From Bacillota bacterium (lineage in GTDB: Bacteria > Bacillota > Clostridia > Christensenellales > SZUA-584), in the NCBI GenBank assembly GCA_023441905.1, contig JAEZNC010000133.1:1-10093 (forward strand): a DNA stretch of 10,093 nt. Direction: 5' to 3'. Of the stretch, positions 1 through 5,577 are shown in pieces. A program made the position numbers and the translations under genes. Every line of letters starts with the position of its first letter. Position 1 is the first letter of the stretch. Below the pieces are notes generated by a model. The model saw only the letters and a list, made by a program, of their open reading frames with translations. It had not been told where the DNA came from and made no database searches.

Positions 1-53
1 TCCTGATGCACCTGCAGTATCATATAATAGTCATTGAATTCCGGAACGATCAT
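1..53 (-). CDS. J-domain (DnaJ-like) protein, N-terminal fragment, runs off the left edge
   Basis: Only the first 17 codons are inside the window. They read MIVPEFNDYYMILQVHQ, and the pattern D-Y-Y-x-I-L-x-V is how J domains usually open (DYYxxLGV/LQV, before helix II and the HPD loop). The HPD motif itself would lie outside the window, so this is a family guess from a short string. The ATG at 51-53 follows an AAAGGGA purine run about 11 bases upstream, a slightly long spacing. If correct, the protein would stimulate a DnaK-type ATPase or be a J-domain membrane protein. It is the only coding signal at this edge and is transcribed leftwards, in the same direction as the chrA genes but separated from them by about 295 bases. 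Confidence 0.5.
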   Translation of the reverse strand, partial: MIVPEFNDYYMILQVHQ

Positions 54-348
54 GTGTTTTGAATCCCTTTCAATATGCTGTATATAAGCTGAAAAAATAT
101 ATACTATATATACCACATTTTTATGCCTTTTAATATGAACTTTTTGTTTTTGGATTTGTCTGTAAAACAGCGGATAATCTTATTTTCGTGTTAATTGAAA
201 ACCATTCGTCCATCAAGGTCGTCATGCAAGATCAATAGATCGCAGACGAAGCAAGGGGCGTTTAAATATCCGCTTTTAATATTGACCAGGAACCGCCAAT
301 GCTGGAGATATAATTTTTCACCACAATCTTTTGCGAAAAGAGCCTTGC
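54..348. other. AT-rich intergenic stretch between chrA and the J-domain gene
   Basis: I see no convincing gene here. Positions 80-125 are very rich in TA steps. On the minus strand this contains TGGTATATA, which could be an extended -10 box for the J-domain gene, but I find no good -35. A perfect AT-rich inverted repeat, TCTTTT-GCG-AAAAGA, lies at 327-341 just past the end of the second chrA gene. It is too weak and lacks a following T-run on the minus strand, so I do not call it a terminator. Confidence 0.5.
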
Positions 349-936
349 TTATTTGATACCGAGTATGCCGAAAAGCAGCAGGCCGACCACACCCGCAATC
401 AGAATGATGAGGACAGGAGAACGTTTGAACTTGATGATGGCAACGCCTGAAACCAGCGCGATGATGATTGAGGGGATATCCGCCTTCAACAGCAGCGATG
501 CCCACTGCAGCTCACCGATGCTTTCCACGCCGAGCAGAGCGGGCAGAGCCGCCAGCACGGCGGCAGAGGCGATGAGCCCCGTGACCACGGGCCGCAGACC
601 CCACAACGCGCGGCGGACGATGATGTTGTCTTCAAATTTGAAGAAATACCGCGCGAGCAGCGTCGTGATGATGAGCGACGGCAGCACGACAGCCACGGTG
701 GCCACCACGCCGCCAAACAGTCCCGTTGTTTTGACGCCCGCGAATGTGGCCGCATTGATCGCGAATGTGCCGGGTGTCATCTGGGAGACGGCCACGATAT
801 CACTCACCTCGATCGCCGTCATGAGGCCATAGCCCACAAGCTCGCTGTTGATGAGCGGCAGCATCGCGTAGCCCCCGCCGATCGAAAAGAGCCCGATCTT
901 AAAGAAGATCCAGCCGAGCAGCAGATAGTGCGTCAT
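349..936 (-). CDS. ChrA-family transporter, short-chain form, second subunit of a pair
   Basis: This 195-residue integral membrane protein is one half-size member of the chromate ion transporter (CHR) family. Short CHR proteins come in adjacent pairs (as in Bacillus subtilis YwrA/YwrB) and are thought to act together, replacing the two halves of the long ~400-residue ChrA. The family signature is visible: FKIGLFSIGGGYAMLPLI at residues 12-29, and Q-x-x-P-G-x-x-x-x-N at about residues 52-61. Several hydrophobic helices follow, including a very hydrophobic C-terminal tail. The start codon overlaps the stop of the upstream chrA in an ATGA (933-936), and a GGAGG lies 7 bases upstream, so the two are translationally coupled. 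Real substrate is unproven: chromate/sulfate is the family assignment, and chromate is unlikely to be the everyday substrate of an anaerobe. Confidence 0.9.
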   Translation of the reverse strand: MTHYLLLGWIFFKIGLFSIGGGYAMLPLINSELVGYGLMTAIEVSDIVAVSQMTPGTFAINAATFAGVKTTGLFGGVVATVAVVLPSLIITTLLARYFFKFEDNIIVRRALWGLRPVVTGLIASAAVLAALPALLGVESIGELQWASLLLKADIPSIIIALVSGVAIIKFKRSPVLIILIAGVVGLLLFGILGIK

Positions 937-1502
937 GGCTGATCCTCCCCGGGTTCTTTTTTCACACGCAAAATACCCGCCGTGATGCCGAAGACCATCG
1001 CGCCGAGTATGATATAAATGCTGTTGATATCAAATACGATAGACAGCAAAAATGCGACGAAAAACGCCGTCATCGAAACGGCGTCTTTATAAAAAGGTTT
1101 CATAAACGTGAGGAACGCGGAAACGAGCAGCGCCACCACGGCGGCACGGATACCGCGCAGCGCCCCCGCGACGTAAACGTTGTCGCGCACGGCGGCGTAC
1201 ACATACGTGACTGCGGTCAGCACGATGAGCGAGGGAAGCACGACGCCCGCGAGCGCGACGAGCGCGCCGCGGAATTTCTTCAGCCGGTAGCCGATGAGTA
1301 TGCTGCAGTTTACCGCAATCGCCCCGGGCACCGATTGTCCGAGCGCAATCATATTGAGCATATCGTCATCGCTGATCCAGCCGTTTTTACCCACAAATTC
1401 ATCCCGGAACAGCGGCACCATGGCATAACCGCCGCCGAATGTTAATGCGCCTATCTTCAGCATGGTCAGGAATATGCGAAGAAGGCTCGAGTTTTTAGTC
1501 AT
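933..1502 (-). CDS. ChrA-family transporter, short-chain form, first subunit of a pair
   Basis: This protein is about 189 residues, homologous to its downstream neighbour at 349-936 and complementary to it as the other half of a CHR transporter. The signature LKIGALTFGGGYAMVPLF lies near residues 14-31, followed by GQSVPGAIAVN and several hydrophobic helices, then a charged tail (RVKKEPGEDQP). I chose the ATG at 1502. A GTG at 1511 in the same frame would add three residues, and neither has a strong Shine-Dalgarno site. With the ATG start the gene overlaps the end of the aconitase gene by 8 bases, so it is probably translated by coupling to aconitase. It lies in the operon acn-chrA-chrA. The substrate is inferred only from the family. 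Confidence 0.88.
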   Translation of the reverse strand: MTKNSSLLRIFLTMLKIGALTFGGGYAMVPLFRDEFVGKNGWISDDDMLNMIALGQSVPGAIAVNCSILIGYRLKKFRGALVALAGVVLPSLIVLTAVTYVYAAVRDNVYVAGALRGIRAAVVALLVSAFLTFMKPFYKDAVSMTAFFVAFLLSIVFDINSIYIILGAMVFGITAGILRVKKEPGEDQP

Positions 1503-3435
1503 TACCGCCACTTCTTTTTGTATGGTTCAAAAGCCCGCCGTCCGCCAGTACGGCTTTGAGTCTGTCGGAAACGTCAAGACGCACGGTAAACGTGAAGCCT
1601 TTTGCTGCGTTTTCCACAGTGAATTCAATCTGCCCGTTCACCTTGGCAGGCGCGTCAGCGATCGTGAGCGTATCGCCCATATCGATTTTGTCGTAATCGC
1701 TTTCATCCGCAAACACGAGCGGCAATATGCCTGAGTTCACGAGATTCGCCATGTGGATGCGCGCGAACGATTTCGCGATCACGCCGCGGATGCCCAAGTA
1801 AAGCGGCACCAGCGCCGCGTGCTCGCGCGAGGAGCCCTGTCCGTAATTGTGCCCCGCGACGAGGAACCCGCCGCCCTTCTGTTTGGCTCTCGCCGGGAAC
1901 TTTTCGTCCACAGGCGTCAGACAAAAATCGCTCAAATATGGGATGTTGGAACGATAAGGCAGCAGCTTCGCGCCCGACGGCATGATATGGTCGGTCGTGA
2001 TGTTGTCTTCCATCTTCAGCAGCACCTCGCCCTTCACGGTGTTTTCCAGCGCCTTGCCGAGCGGGAACGGCTTGATGTTGGGGCCGCGCACCACGTCGGT
2101 TTCGCCGTTTTCGTCGGGCGGAGCCACGAGATTATCGTTGATCAGGAACGCGCTCGGCATATCGACTGTCAGCGCGTCTTGCGCAAGGCCGATGTCGCGC
2201 GGGTCGGTCAGCTTGCCGGTCAGCGCTGTGGCTGCCGCCGTTTCGGGGCTCACGAGGTAAACGCCCGCGCTGGCTGTGCCCGAGCGGTTGTAGAAATTGC
2301 GGTTGAACGTGCGCACCGAAATTGCGTCGGTTCGCGGGGCCTGTCCCATACCGATGCACGGGCCGCATGCGCATTCGAGTATGCGCGCGCCGGCGGCGAT
2401 CATGTCCGCGAGCGCACCGTTTTCGGCCAGCATCGTCATCACCTGCTTGGAGCCGGGGGAGATGACAAGGCTCACGTCGGGCGATATGCTCTTGCCCTTG
2501 AGTATCGAGGCGACCCGCATGAGGTCGAGATAAGATGCGTTGGTGCAGCTGCCGATACACACCTGATCCACCGTGATTGCGCCGATTTCATGAATCGTCT
2601 TCACGTTGTCCGGGCTGTGCGGCATCGCGGCCATCGGCTCGAGCGCCGAAAGATCGATGGTGATGGTTTCGGCATACTCTGCGCCCTCGTCCGCGCTGAG
2701 CGGCGTATAATCCGCCTCGCGGCCTTGTGCCGCGAGAAACGCGCGCGTGACATCGTCGCTCGGGAACACCGAGGTGGTGGCACCGAGCTCCGCGCCCATG
2801 TTGGTGATGGTCGCGCGTTCGGGCACCGAGAGCGATTTAACGCCTTCGCCGAAGTATTCGACGATTTTACCGACGCCGCCCTTGACACCGAGACGACGCA
2901 GCACTTCGAGTATCACATCCTTGGCGGATACGCCAAAGGCCAGTTTGCCGGTGAGCTCCACGCCGAGGATTTTCGGCATGGGGATATAGTATGCGCCGCC
3001 GCCCATGGCCACTGCCACGTCGAGCCCGCCCGCGCCGATGGCGATCATGCCAATGCCGCCGCCTGTGGGGGTGTGGCTGTCGGACCCTAAGAGCGTCGCG
3101 CCGGGGACGCCGAAGCGCTCGAGATTCACCTGGTGGCAAATGCCGTTGCCGGGACGGCTGAAATAGATGCCGTGCTTTTTCGCCACGGTTTCAATGAACT
3201 TATGGTCGTCCGCATTCTCAAAGCCGGACTGCAGCATGTTATGGTCGATATAGGCGACCGACTTTTTGGTCTTCACGCGCGGCACACCCATCGCCTCAAA
3301 CTGCAAGTAGGCCATGGTGCCCGTGGAGTCCTGAGTCAGCGTATAATCAATTTTGATTGAGATCTCTTCTCCGGCTTTCATTTCGCCGGATACCAAATGG
3401 TTCTGGATAATCTTTTCCGCCAGTGTCTTGCTCAC
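1495..3435 (-). CDS. acn: Aconitate hydratase (monomeric [4Fe-4S] enzyme)
   Basis: This cytoplasmic enzyme interconverts citrate and isocitrate through cis-aconitate. At 646 residues it fits the shorter aconitase form common in anaerobes and thermophiles rather than the ~900-residue AcnA/IRP type. Visible motifs, numbered from the GTG start: DSHTPTGGG at 119-127; the Fe-S cysteines in IGSCTN (C297) and CACGPCIG (C357, C360); DHIMPSGAK near 482-490; and YGQGSSREH at 531-539, which carries the catalytic Ser and Arg of the swivel domain. The GTG start has GGAGG 7 bases upstream and makes the protein begin with SKTLAEKI, as homologues do. An in-frame ATG at 3483 would add 16 residues but lies upstream of the likely transcription start and in the spoVT terminator T-run. 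The gene is first in an operon with two chrA genes. No isocitrate dehydrogenase or citrate synthase gene is in view. Confidence 0.96.
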   Translation of the reverse strand: MSKTLAEKIIQNHLVSGEMKAGEEISIKIDYTLTQDSTGTMAYLQFEAMGVPRVKTKKSVAYIDHNMLQSGFENADDHKFIETVAKKHGIYFSRPGNGICHQVNLERFGVPGATLLGSDSHTPTGGGIGMIAIGAGGLDVAVAMGGGAYYIPMPKILGVELTGKLAFGVSAKDVILEVLRRLGVKGGVGKIVEYFGEGVKSLSVPERATITNMGAELGATTSVFPSDDVTRAFLAAQGREADYTPLSADEGAEYAETITIDLSALEPMAAMPHSPDNVKTIHEIGAITVDQVCIGSCTNASYLDLMRVASILKGKSISPDVSLVISPGSKQVMTMLAENGALADMIAAGARILECACGPCIGMGQAPRTDAISVRTFNRNFYNRSGTASAGVYLVSPETAAATALTGKLTDPRDIGLAQDALTVDMPSAFLINDNLVAPPDENGETDVVRGPNIKPFPLGKALENTVKGEVLLKMEDNITTDHIMPSGAKLLPYRSNIPYLSDFCLTPVDEKFPARAKQKGGGFLVAGHNYGQGSSREHAALVPLYLGIRGVIAKSFARIHMANLVNSGILPLVFADESDYDKIDMGDTLTIADAPAKVNGQIEFTVENAAKGFTFTVRLDVSDRLKAVLADGGLLNHTKRSGGND

Positions 3436-3442
3436 AAACGCC

Positions 3443-3447
3443 CCTCC
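3443..3447 (-). promoter_or_regulatory. Ribosome binding site that decides the aconitase GTG start
   Basis: The minus strand reads GGAGG here, 7 bases before the GTG at 3433-3435. No comparable site precedes the ATG at 3483, so this fixes the start of the aconitase gene. Confidence 0.85.
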
Positions 3448-3464
3448 AAAGATAGTTTGTATCA

Positions 3465-3493
3465 ATTCTACCTTTAGATACAAAAAAAATCAA
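3465..3493 (-). promoter_or_regulatory. Sigma-A-like promoter of the acn-chrA-chrA operon
   Basis: On the minus strand TTGATT (3488-3493) is followed by exactly 17 bases and then TAGAAT (3465-3470). These match the -35 and -10 consensus in 4/6 and 5/6 positions. Transcription would begin near 3458, giving a leader of about 20 bases before the GTG start. The -35 box lies within the terminal stem base and T-run of the spoVT terminator. Confidence 0.65.
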
Positions 3494-3522
3494 CTTGAAA
3501 CGCACATTGCGCCTCAAGCTGA
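3482..3522 (-). terminator. Intrinsic terminator of spoVT
   Basis: Read on the minus strand, TCAGCTTGA (3514-3522) pairs with TCAAGTTGA (3490-3498). The inner arms GGCGCA and TGCGTT extend the stem to about 15 pairs (three G-U) closing a 3-base ATG loop. Eight T residues follow (complement of 3482-3489). It begins 18 bases past the spoVT stop codon and separates spoVT from the aconitase operon. On the plus strand the arms contain A-C mismatches and no T-run, so it works in one direction only. Confidence 0.88.
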
Positions 3523-3540
3523 CTTTATAAGCTATGTTTT

Positions 3541-4080
3541 TTACTGTGCCATCTGCCGTCCCAAGAAGGCTGCCGCGGCTTCCGCTGCTTTTTGCTCTGA
3601 TTCACCCAATGAACCGCTGCGCGAGACGAGCACGACTGCGCCGATCGGCTGGCCATCCATCGATATGGGGGCAATCACCTGAGAGGTGGTCAGCGCCTGA
3701 TTTTCGCCGCTGACAAGCGGAATCACGTCGGTTCCCGTGGTTTTTTTCACGCTGCGTGCGTTAATCGCATCTTCGAATGCACCGCTGACAGGCCGTTCGG
3801 CATACTCTCTTTTGTGCTCGCCGCTGGCTGCAAGAATTGTGTCCCTGTCGCTGATGACTGCGGTCAGCCCGAGTGTGGAAGACAGTGCTTCCGCAAAGTC
3901 GAGCGCGAACGAGGCGAGTTCTCCGATCGGCGAGTATTTCTTTAAAATGATGCCACCTTCTCTGTCGGTATATATTTCGAGCGGGTCGCCCTCGCGAATA
4001 CGCAAGGTGCGCCGAATCTCCTTGGGTATCACGATTCTGCCAAGCTCATCGATGCGTCTTACAATACCTGTTGCTTTCAT
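3541..4080 (-). CDS. spoVT: Stage V sporulation protein T, AbrB-type transcriptional regulator
   Basis: This 179-residue DNA-binding regulator matches SpoVT in length (178 in B. subtilis) and architecture. The N-terminal AbrB swapped-hairpin domain is at about residues 1-50, with the typical KATGIVRRIDELGRIVIPKEIRR opening (shown in part: RRIDELGRIVIPKEIRR) and REGDPLEIY. A GAF-like C-terminal domain follows at about residues 55-178. In Bacillus SpoVT is made in the forespore under sigma-G and tunes sigma-G-dependent genes and spore coat and germination properties. In non-Bacillus Clostridia the same protein often has a broader role. The ATG has GGAGG 7 bases upstream. It is monocistronic, with a strong terminator right after it. 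I looked for a sigma-G-type promoter upstream and did not find a convincing one. Confidence 0.93.
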   Translation of the reverse strand: MKATGIVRRIDELGRIVIPKEIRRTLRIREGDPLEIYTDREGGIILKKYSPIGELASFALDFAEALSSTLGLTAVISDRDTILAASGEHKREYAERPVSGAFEDAINARSVKKTTGTDVIPLVSGENQALTTSQVIAPISMDGQPIGAVVLVSRSGSLGESEQKAAEAAAAFLGRQMAQ

Positions 4081-4720
4081 AAAGATTCCTCCTTTTTAAA
4101 TATCAGTGATTATGCTGTTATTGTTTGTTAGATCGGTCAAATTATGCGCTGATTCGCAAATTAGGCACAATGCCTGAAGTTATGACTTAAAGTGGATGTT
4201 TTTGCTTGCCCGTGAATTCGATATACGCGCTCGTATTATGCGTCATTTTGCATCAGACCATCTTAATGTTTCAATAAGCGTGAATTTGACCTCGATTTGT
4301 TCATCCCTTGTATTCAATTTTGTCTTTTTTGTACGAAAGCCATGCAACATGAGAACAGAATCCGTTAATAGAAAGCCCAATCAACTCTGTATTTAGCGCT
4401 TTAAACATTGGTGCGTTTATGATAAATAATTCCGCCTTATACGGATATGAGTCGGTGGATTGACTTAATTAACCACCTATAGCCCACAGTTCTGTTGGAT
4501 GGCCTCGCCCCATTCATCTGCATCGTTTCCGATGCTTGCCTCTTTCATGTTTATCAGCGCCCCTTCCCCTTCTTCTATGCTCCCATTATAATCCAAAAAG
4601 ATAGAAATTGACTGTGACTTAGTTACATAATAAGAATAATTATGAATAAGCGATTTGAATCCTAACTATCTTAAAACATACTTACTTACTAATGTATTGT
4701 AATATCAAGTAAACAATGGG
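4081..4720. other. Long AT-rich gap upstream of spoVT, no confident gene
   Basis: This region is clearly more AT-rich than the flanking genes and has short open frames in several phases on both strands, none with a good ribosome binding site. Near spoVT there is a small perfect inverted repeat, AGGCA-CAA-TGCCT (4163-4175). Positions 4612-4628 read CTGTGACTTAGTTACAT, an imperfect copy of the palindrome at 4721-4741. Minus-strand frames at 4477-4665, 4301-4468 and 4243-4380 read as plausible protein and may be remnants of decayed genes (see findings). The spoVT promoter must lie in the right-hand neighbourhood of 4081, but I cannot place it. Confidence 0.5.
4477..4665 (-). pseudogene. Possible coding remnant, 62 codons open without a proper start
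   Basis: Between two in-frame stops the minus strand is open for 62 codons. It ends with a protein-like, acidic tail (KEASIGNDADEWGEAIQQNC near residues 41-60). The only ATG is internal, at 4546-4548, which would give just 23 residues, with a poorly spaced GGGG upstream. There is no recognisable family. Composition suggests the C-terminal end of a former protein, but a chance open frame is quite possible in a sequence of this length. Confidence 0.22.
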
Positions 4721-4741
4721 TTCTGTGACTTTGTCACAGAA
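4721..4741. promoter_or_regulatory. Perfect 9-bp inverted repeat, candidate operator
   Basis: TTCTGTGAC, then TTT, then GTCACAGAA. The two arms are exact reverse complements. The core TGTGA-N5-TCACA resembles sites of the Crp/Fnr superfamily, but those normally have a 6-base or 4-base spacer, so I do not assign a regulator. A related imperfect copy is at 4612-4628, and a half copy lies in the opposite orientation at 5090-5102. No T-run follows directly, so it is not itself a terminator. Confidence 0.5.
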
Positions 4742-4746
4742 AGAGC

Positions 4747-4775
4747 AAAAAAACCAACCGATTGGTTGATTTTTT
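4747..4775 (-). terminator. Bidirectional terminator after the small membrane gene
   Basis: CAACC (4755-4759), loop GATT, GGTTG (4764-4768), flanked by a 7-base A-run at 4747-4753 and a 6-base T-run at 4770-4775. On the minus strand this gives a hairpin followed by seven U residues, 15-40 bases after the stop of the gene at 4790-5026. The plus strand also ends in a U-run, so it may work both ways. Confidence 0.75.
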
Positions 4776-4789
4776 CTGTTTTGAAACGT

Positions 4790-5026
4790 TTATTCATCTT
4801 TGGCTGAACGCTTTTTAAGCCTGTTCGCATAGATTGACAGCGCTAATGATGCAGCGAGCATACCAATGGCTGAAAGGAAAAGCCATCGGTTGCTGTCAAT
4901 CGGGCAAACACCGGGCGGCAGGCTGGCTCTGACCATAATGGTTAACGTGACGGAGAGCACGCATAAACCGGCGCCGATTCCCAGCAGTATATTTGAAATG
5001 AGAGACAGAAGGTTTTGTTTTTTCAT
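4790..5026 (-). CDS. Small two-helix membrane protein, unknown function
   Basis: This 78-residue protein has two hydrophobic segments at about residues 7-32 and 48-66, joined by a short loop with two prolines and one cysteine (SLPPGVCPIDSNRW). It ends in a basic, charged tail (NRLKKRSAKDE). With a basic MKK start, both ends are probably cytoplasmic. I recognise no family. It is real rather than a chance frame: GGAG sits 5 bases before the ATG, a TATAAT box lies at 5058-5063 on the same strand, and a hairpin terminator follows the stop. It stands alone, between 13-base inverted copies at 4722-4734 and 5090-5102. Codon use appears less GC-biased than in the operons nearby. Confidence 0.7.
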   Translation of the reverse strand: MKKQNLLSLISNILLGIGAGLCVLSVTLTIMVRASLPPGVCPIDSNRWLFLSAIGMLAASLALSIYANRLKKRSAKDE

Positions 5027-5057
5027 AGCGGCTCCATGCTGATTAATTATTGATTCT

Positions 5058-5065
5058 ATTATAAT
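5058..5065 (-). promoter_or_regulatory. -10 box of the small membrane gene
   Basis: ATTATAAT is its own reverse complement, so TATAAT can be read on both strands (5058-5063 minus, 5060-5065 plus). On the minus strand it is 31 bases ahead of the ATG at 5026. No good -35 is seen at 16-18 bases on either side, so the box may need an activator or may be chance. Confidence 0.4.
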
Positions 5066-5089
5066 GCCTCAAGTCGGTTGATTTATGGA

Positions 5090-5102
5090 ACAAAGTCACA
5101 GA
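5090..5102 (-). repeat. Inverted copy of the 13-base sequence at 4722-4734
   Basis: The minus strand reads TCTGTGACTTTGT, identical over 13 bases to plus-strand positions 4722-4734. The two copies point inward and enclose the small membrane gene and its terminator. This copy ends 10 bases before the -35 box of the VOC gene. It could be a half operator or the edge of a small mobile segment. Confidence 0.45.
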
Positions 5103-5112
5103 TTAAAAAGTA

Positions 5113-5141
5113 ATGACACGATAATAATCGGATGATAGAAT
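5113..5141 (+). promoter_or_regulatory. Sigma-A-like promoter of the VOC gene
   Basis: ATGACA (5113-5118), 17 bases, TAGAAT (5136-5141): each box matches consensus in 5 of 6 positions. Transcription would begin near 5148, about 22 bases before the start codon. Confidence 0.65.
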
Positions 5142-5169
5142 AAATTATTAAATTACCGGAGGAGCAAAA

Positions 5170-5577
5170 ATGCCAGACACAAAAGTAAGAGTGAACGGAT
5201 TGGCGCATATCGGGGTTTTCGTCAGCGATATTGAGCGGTCTATTGCATATTATGAGAAAATTCTCGGTTTCGAATGTTATGAAAAAACTGATATTGAGAA
5301 CCCCTCGGGTGTCATCAGGTTGGCCTTTATAAGAAATGGATCGTGCATCATCGAGCTGGTACAAAAGCCAAATGCCATTCAAAAATCGGATGGCCCTGTC
5401 GACCACATTGCAATGGTTGTGGACGATATTGATGCGGCTATGAAAAGCCTTAAAGCAAAGGGCGTGGTCTTTGAAAAGGACGAGCCTGTTGTTTTGCCAA
5501 CGCTTTTTAACGGAGTGAAATATGCTTTTTTCCGTGGGCCTGACGGCGAACAGTTGGAGATCAACGAGCTGCTTTAG
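5170..5577 (+). CDS. VOC-superfamily (glyoxalase/epimerase fold) metalloenzyme
   Basis: This 135-residue protein is a single vicinal-oxygen-chelate unit with two beta-alpha-beta-beta-beta modules, at about residues 9-65 and 75-134. The four expected metal ligands are all present: H13 (LAHIGV), E62 (IIELVQ), H79 (DHIAMVV) and E130 (EQLEINE), so it is likely catalytically active rather than a binding protein. Length and the H/E/H/E pattern resemble glyoxalase I and methylmalonyl-CoA epimerase. I cannot choose between these and other VOC lyases or dioxygenases from sequence alone. The neighbours give no hint: there is no mutase or glyoxalase II gene in view. GGAGGAG lies 5 bases before the ATG. 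Its stop codon overlaps the stop of the convergent TspO gene at 5574-5577. Base composition is more AT-rich than that of the genes to either side. Confidence 0.88.
   Translation: MPDTKVRVNGLAHIGVFVSDIERSIAYYEKILGFECYEKTDIENPSGVIRLAFIRNGSCIIELVQKPNAIQKSDGPVDHIAMVVDDIDAAMKSLKAKGVVFEKDEPVVLPTLFNGVKYAFFRGPDGEQLEINELL

Noticed and set aside
327..341. Terminator after the chrA pair
   Set aside because: The stem TCTTTT/AAAAGA is perfect but AT-only at its base, and no T-run follows on the minus strand.
191..505. 104-codon minus-strand open frame
   Set aside because: It overlaps the end of chrA in another frame, has no ribosome binding site, and its composition matches no family. Its tail beyond 349 is probably chance.
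353..832. 159-codon plus-strand open frame
   Set aside because: Antisense shadow of chrA, Ser/Thr/Met rich, with no start signals.
1753..3090. 445-codon plus-strand open frame
   Set aside because: It is fully antisense to aconitase, is rich in Arg, His and Ala as expected of a shadow of GC-rich codons, and resembles no protein. The minus-strand frame carries every aconitase motif.
3436..3483. In-frame 16-residue extension of aconitase from an ATG
   Set aside because: It lies before the likely transcription start and in the spoVT terminator T-run, lacks a ribosome site, and is not aconitase-like. The GTG at 3435 has GGAGG at proper spacing.
4081..4200. Sigma-G-type promoter for spoVT
   Set aside because: CATAATC is present (4108-4114 on minus), but I find no matching -35 at 17-18 bases. 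TTGACC (4135-4140) is 20 bases away, so neither a sigma-G nor a sigma-A promoter is convincing.
4196..4396. 66-codon plus-strand open frame
   Set aside because: No ribosome binding site, no family features, and competing open frames on the minus strand over the same bases.
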